Below are positions 63,324 to 64,000 of a stretch of DNA of 64,000 nucleotides, piece by piece. How positions within the stretch are numbered: the first letter of the stretch is position 1; each line of letters starts with the position of its first letter. The notes under the pieces were generated by a model, which made no database searches, was not told the origin of the DNA, and was given only the letters and a program-made list of their open reading frames with translations. The stretch is from Prevotella sp. oral taxon 299 str. F0039 (GTDB taxonomy: Bacteria; Bacteroidota; Bacteroidia; Bacteroidales; Bacteroidaceae), in NCBI RefSeq assembly GCF_000163055.2, contig NC_022111.1, forward strand, positions 1,706,420-1,770,419. The letters are read 5' to 3'. A program made the position numbers and the translations under genes.

Positions 63324-64000
63324 TTAGAAAGTCCACTTTTTAGCCTTTTCTATCATGTCGTATGCGGTGACATCAATGGTTGTTGGGGTAATAGCTACAT
63401 ATCCATTGTCGAGTGCCCAACGGTCTGTATCTTCTGAATTAGGCTCTGAATTGAAGAAATGTCCAGCCAACCAATAGTACTCATGACCAAAAGGATGATT
63501 GCGATTCTCTACCTCTTTATCCCAAAAACCGTTACTCATTCGGCACACTTTCACACCTTTGAAGGTAGGAAGGTTGGGGAAATTGACGTTAAGAAGGGTG
63601 TTGTGAGGTAGCGATTCTTCTAAAACCTGCTTTACAATGGTGCGTATATAGGGGCGAAGAGGTTCGAATTCGGCATCTGAACGCTCGTTGCATAGTGAGA
63701 AAGCGACAGATGGAATACCTTTCATACAGCCTTCTTTGGCCACTCCAACAGTACCTGAATAGTGGTTATTGATGCTTGCATTGTCGCCATGGTTGATGCC
63801 ACTGAGAATCAATGTAGGCTTTTCGTCTTTAAACCACTTATCTATTGCAATCTTTATGCAATCTACTGGGGTTCCGCTACACGACCAAACAGGGAAATTT
63901 TCAATACTTTTTTGCTCTTTAATGGTTATGGGAAGTGCAGCCGAAAAGGCACAAGAATAGCCCGAACGACCAGAGTCGGGAGCGCATACAACAATATCTG
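63324..64000 (-). CDS. surE: 5'/3'-nucleotidase SurE (cut by window edge)
   Basis: The frame is open through the right window edge, so the start is missing; 225 codons are visible. SurE is a metal-dependent survival nucleotidase. The visible part begins DIVVCAPDSGRSGYS, matching the family's VAPDxxxSG motif, and continues with SGTPVDCIKIAI, the metal-site region LILSGINHGDNASIN, SGTVGVAKEG and NVNFP. Transcription runs from the edge toward lpxB. The TTG at 63812 is internal. Confidence 0.92.
   Translation of the reverse strand, partial: DIVVCAPDSGRSGYSCAFSAALPITIKEQKSIENFPVWSCSGTPVDCIKIAIDKWFKDEKPTLILSGINHGDNASINNHYSGTVGVAKEGCMKGIPSVAFSLCNERSDAEFEPLRPYIRTIVKQVLEESLPHNTLLNVNFPNLPTFKGVKVCRMSNGFWDKEVENRNHPFGHEYYWLAGHFFNSEPNSEDTDRWALDNGYVAITPTTIDVTAYDMIEKAKKWTF

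Overview
The window looks like the chromosome of a Prevotella-type Bacteroidota bacterium. The evidence is AT-rich DNA, promoters of the Bacteroidota kind (TTTG about 20 bases before TAnnTTTG), two SusC/SusD-type import loci, an HmuR/HmuY-type haem-uptake pair, BspA-type leucine-rich-repeat surface proteins, an interpain-like C10 protease, and short C-terminal tags typical of exported Prevotella proteins. There is no phage, IS element or CRISPR array.

Positions 1-34 kb are almost entirely exported proteins read on the + strand. The first block (1-8.1 kb) is the end of a SusC/SusD operon: a truncated SusD, a substrate-import-associated metallohydrolase lipoprotein whose HExxH motif is degenerate, DUF4302 and DUF4856 lipoproteins, a carbohydrate-binding/FN3-like protein, an Ig-like lipoprotein and a BspA-type LRR protein. 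Next come an LRR lipoprotein, a small lipoprotein, and a haem cluster (TonB receptor, HmuY, membrane protein; 11-15 kb). Three secreted enzymes with their own promoters follow: a GH20 hexosaminidase fused to an LRR-like domain, a GH13 alpha-amylase and a C10 cysteine protease. A second SusC/SusD locus (23.8-34 kb) holds SusC, SusD, DUF4843, a PKD-like lipoprotein, an Ig+LRR lipoprotein and two tagged proteins sharing an unnamed domain.

From 34.5 to 64 kb the content is mostly housekeeping on both strands. It includes an orphan DNA methyltransferase with an HD hydrolase, a frameshifted serine dehydratase next to tcdA, a lactonase, uracil permease and aspartase. An operon of antiporter, lolD, cvfB and a frameshifted lipoprotein follows. 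Then come asd, a D-lactate dehydrogenase, trpS, a SprT-like protein, diaminopimelate dehydrogenase, dnaG, a RecD-like helicase, DUF3822, rsmD, cardiolipin synthase, lpxB and surE (cut by the window edge). Two identical tRNA-Val(TAC) genes lie in opposite orientation about 16 kb apart.

The most unusual signal is not a gene. Twelve intergenic regions carry the same element: units of exactly 22 bases, each a 15-base near-palindrome of the type AAWAGCAWTGCTWTT plus about 7 variable bases, usually three or four in tandem. None lies inside a well-supported gene.
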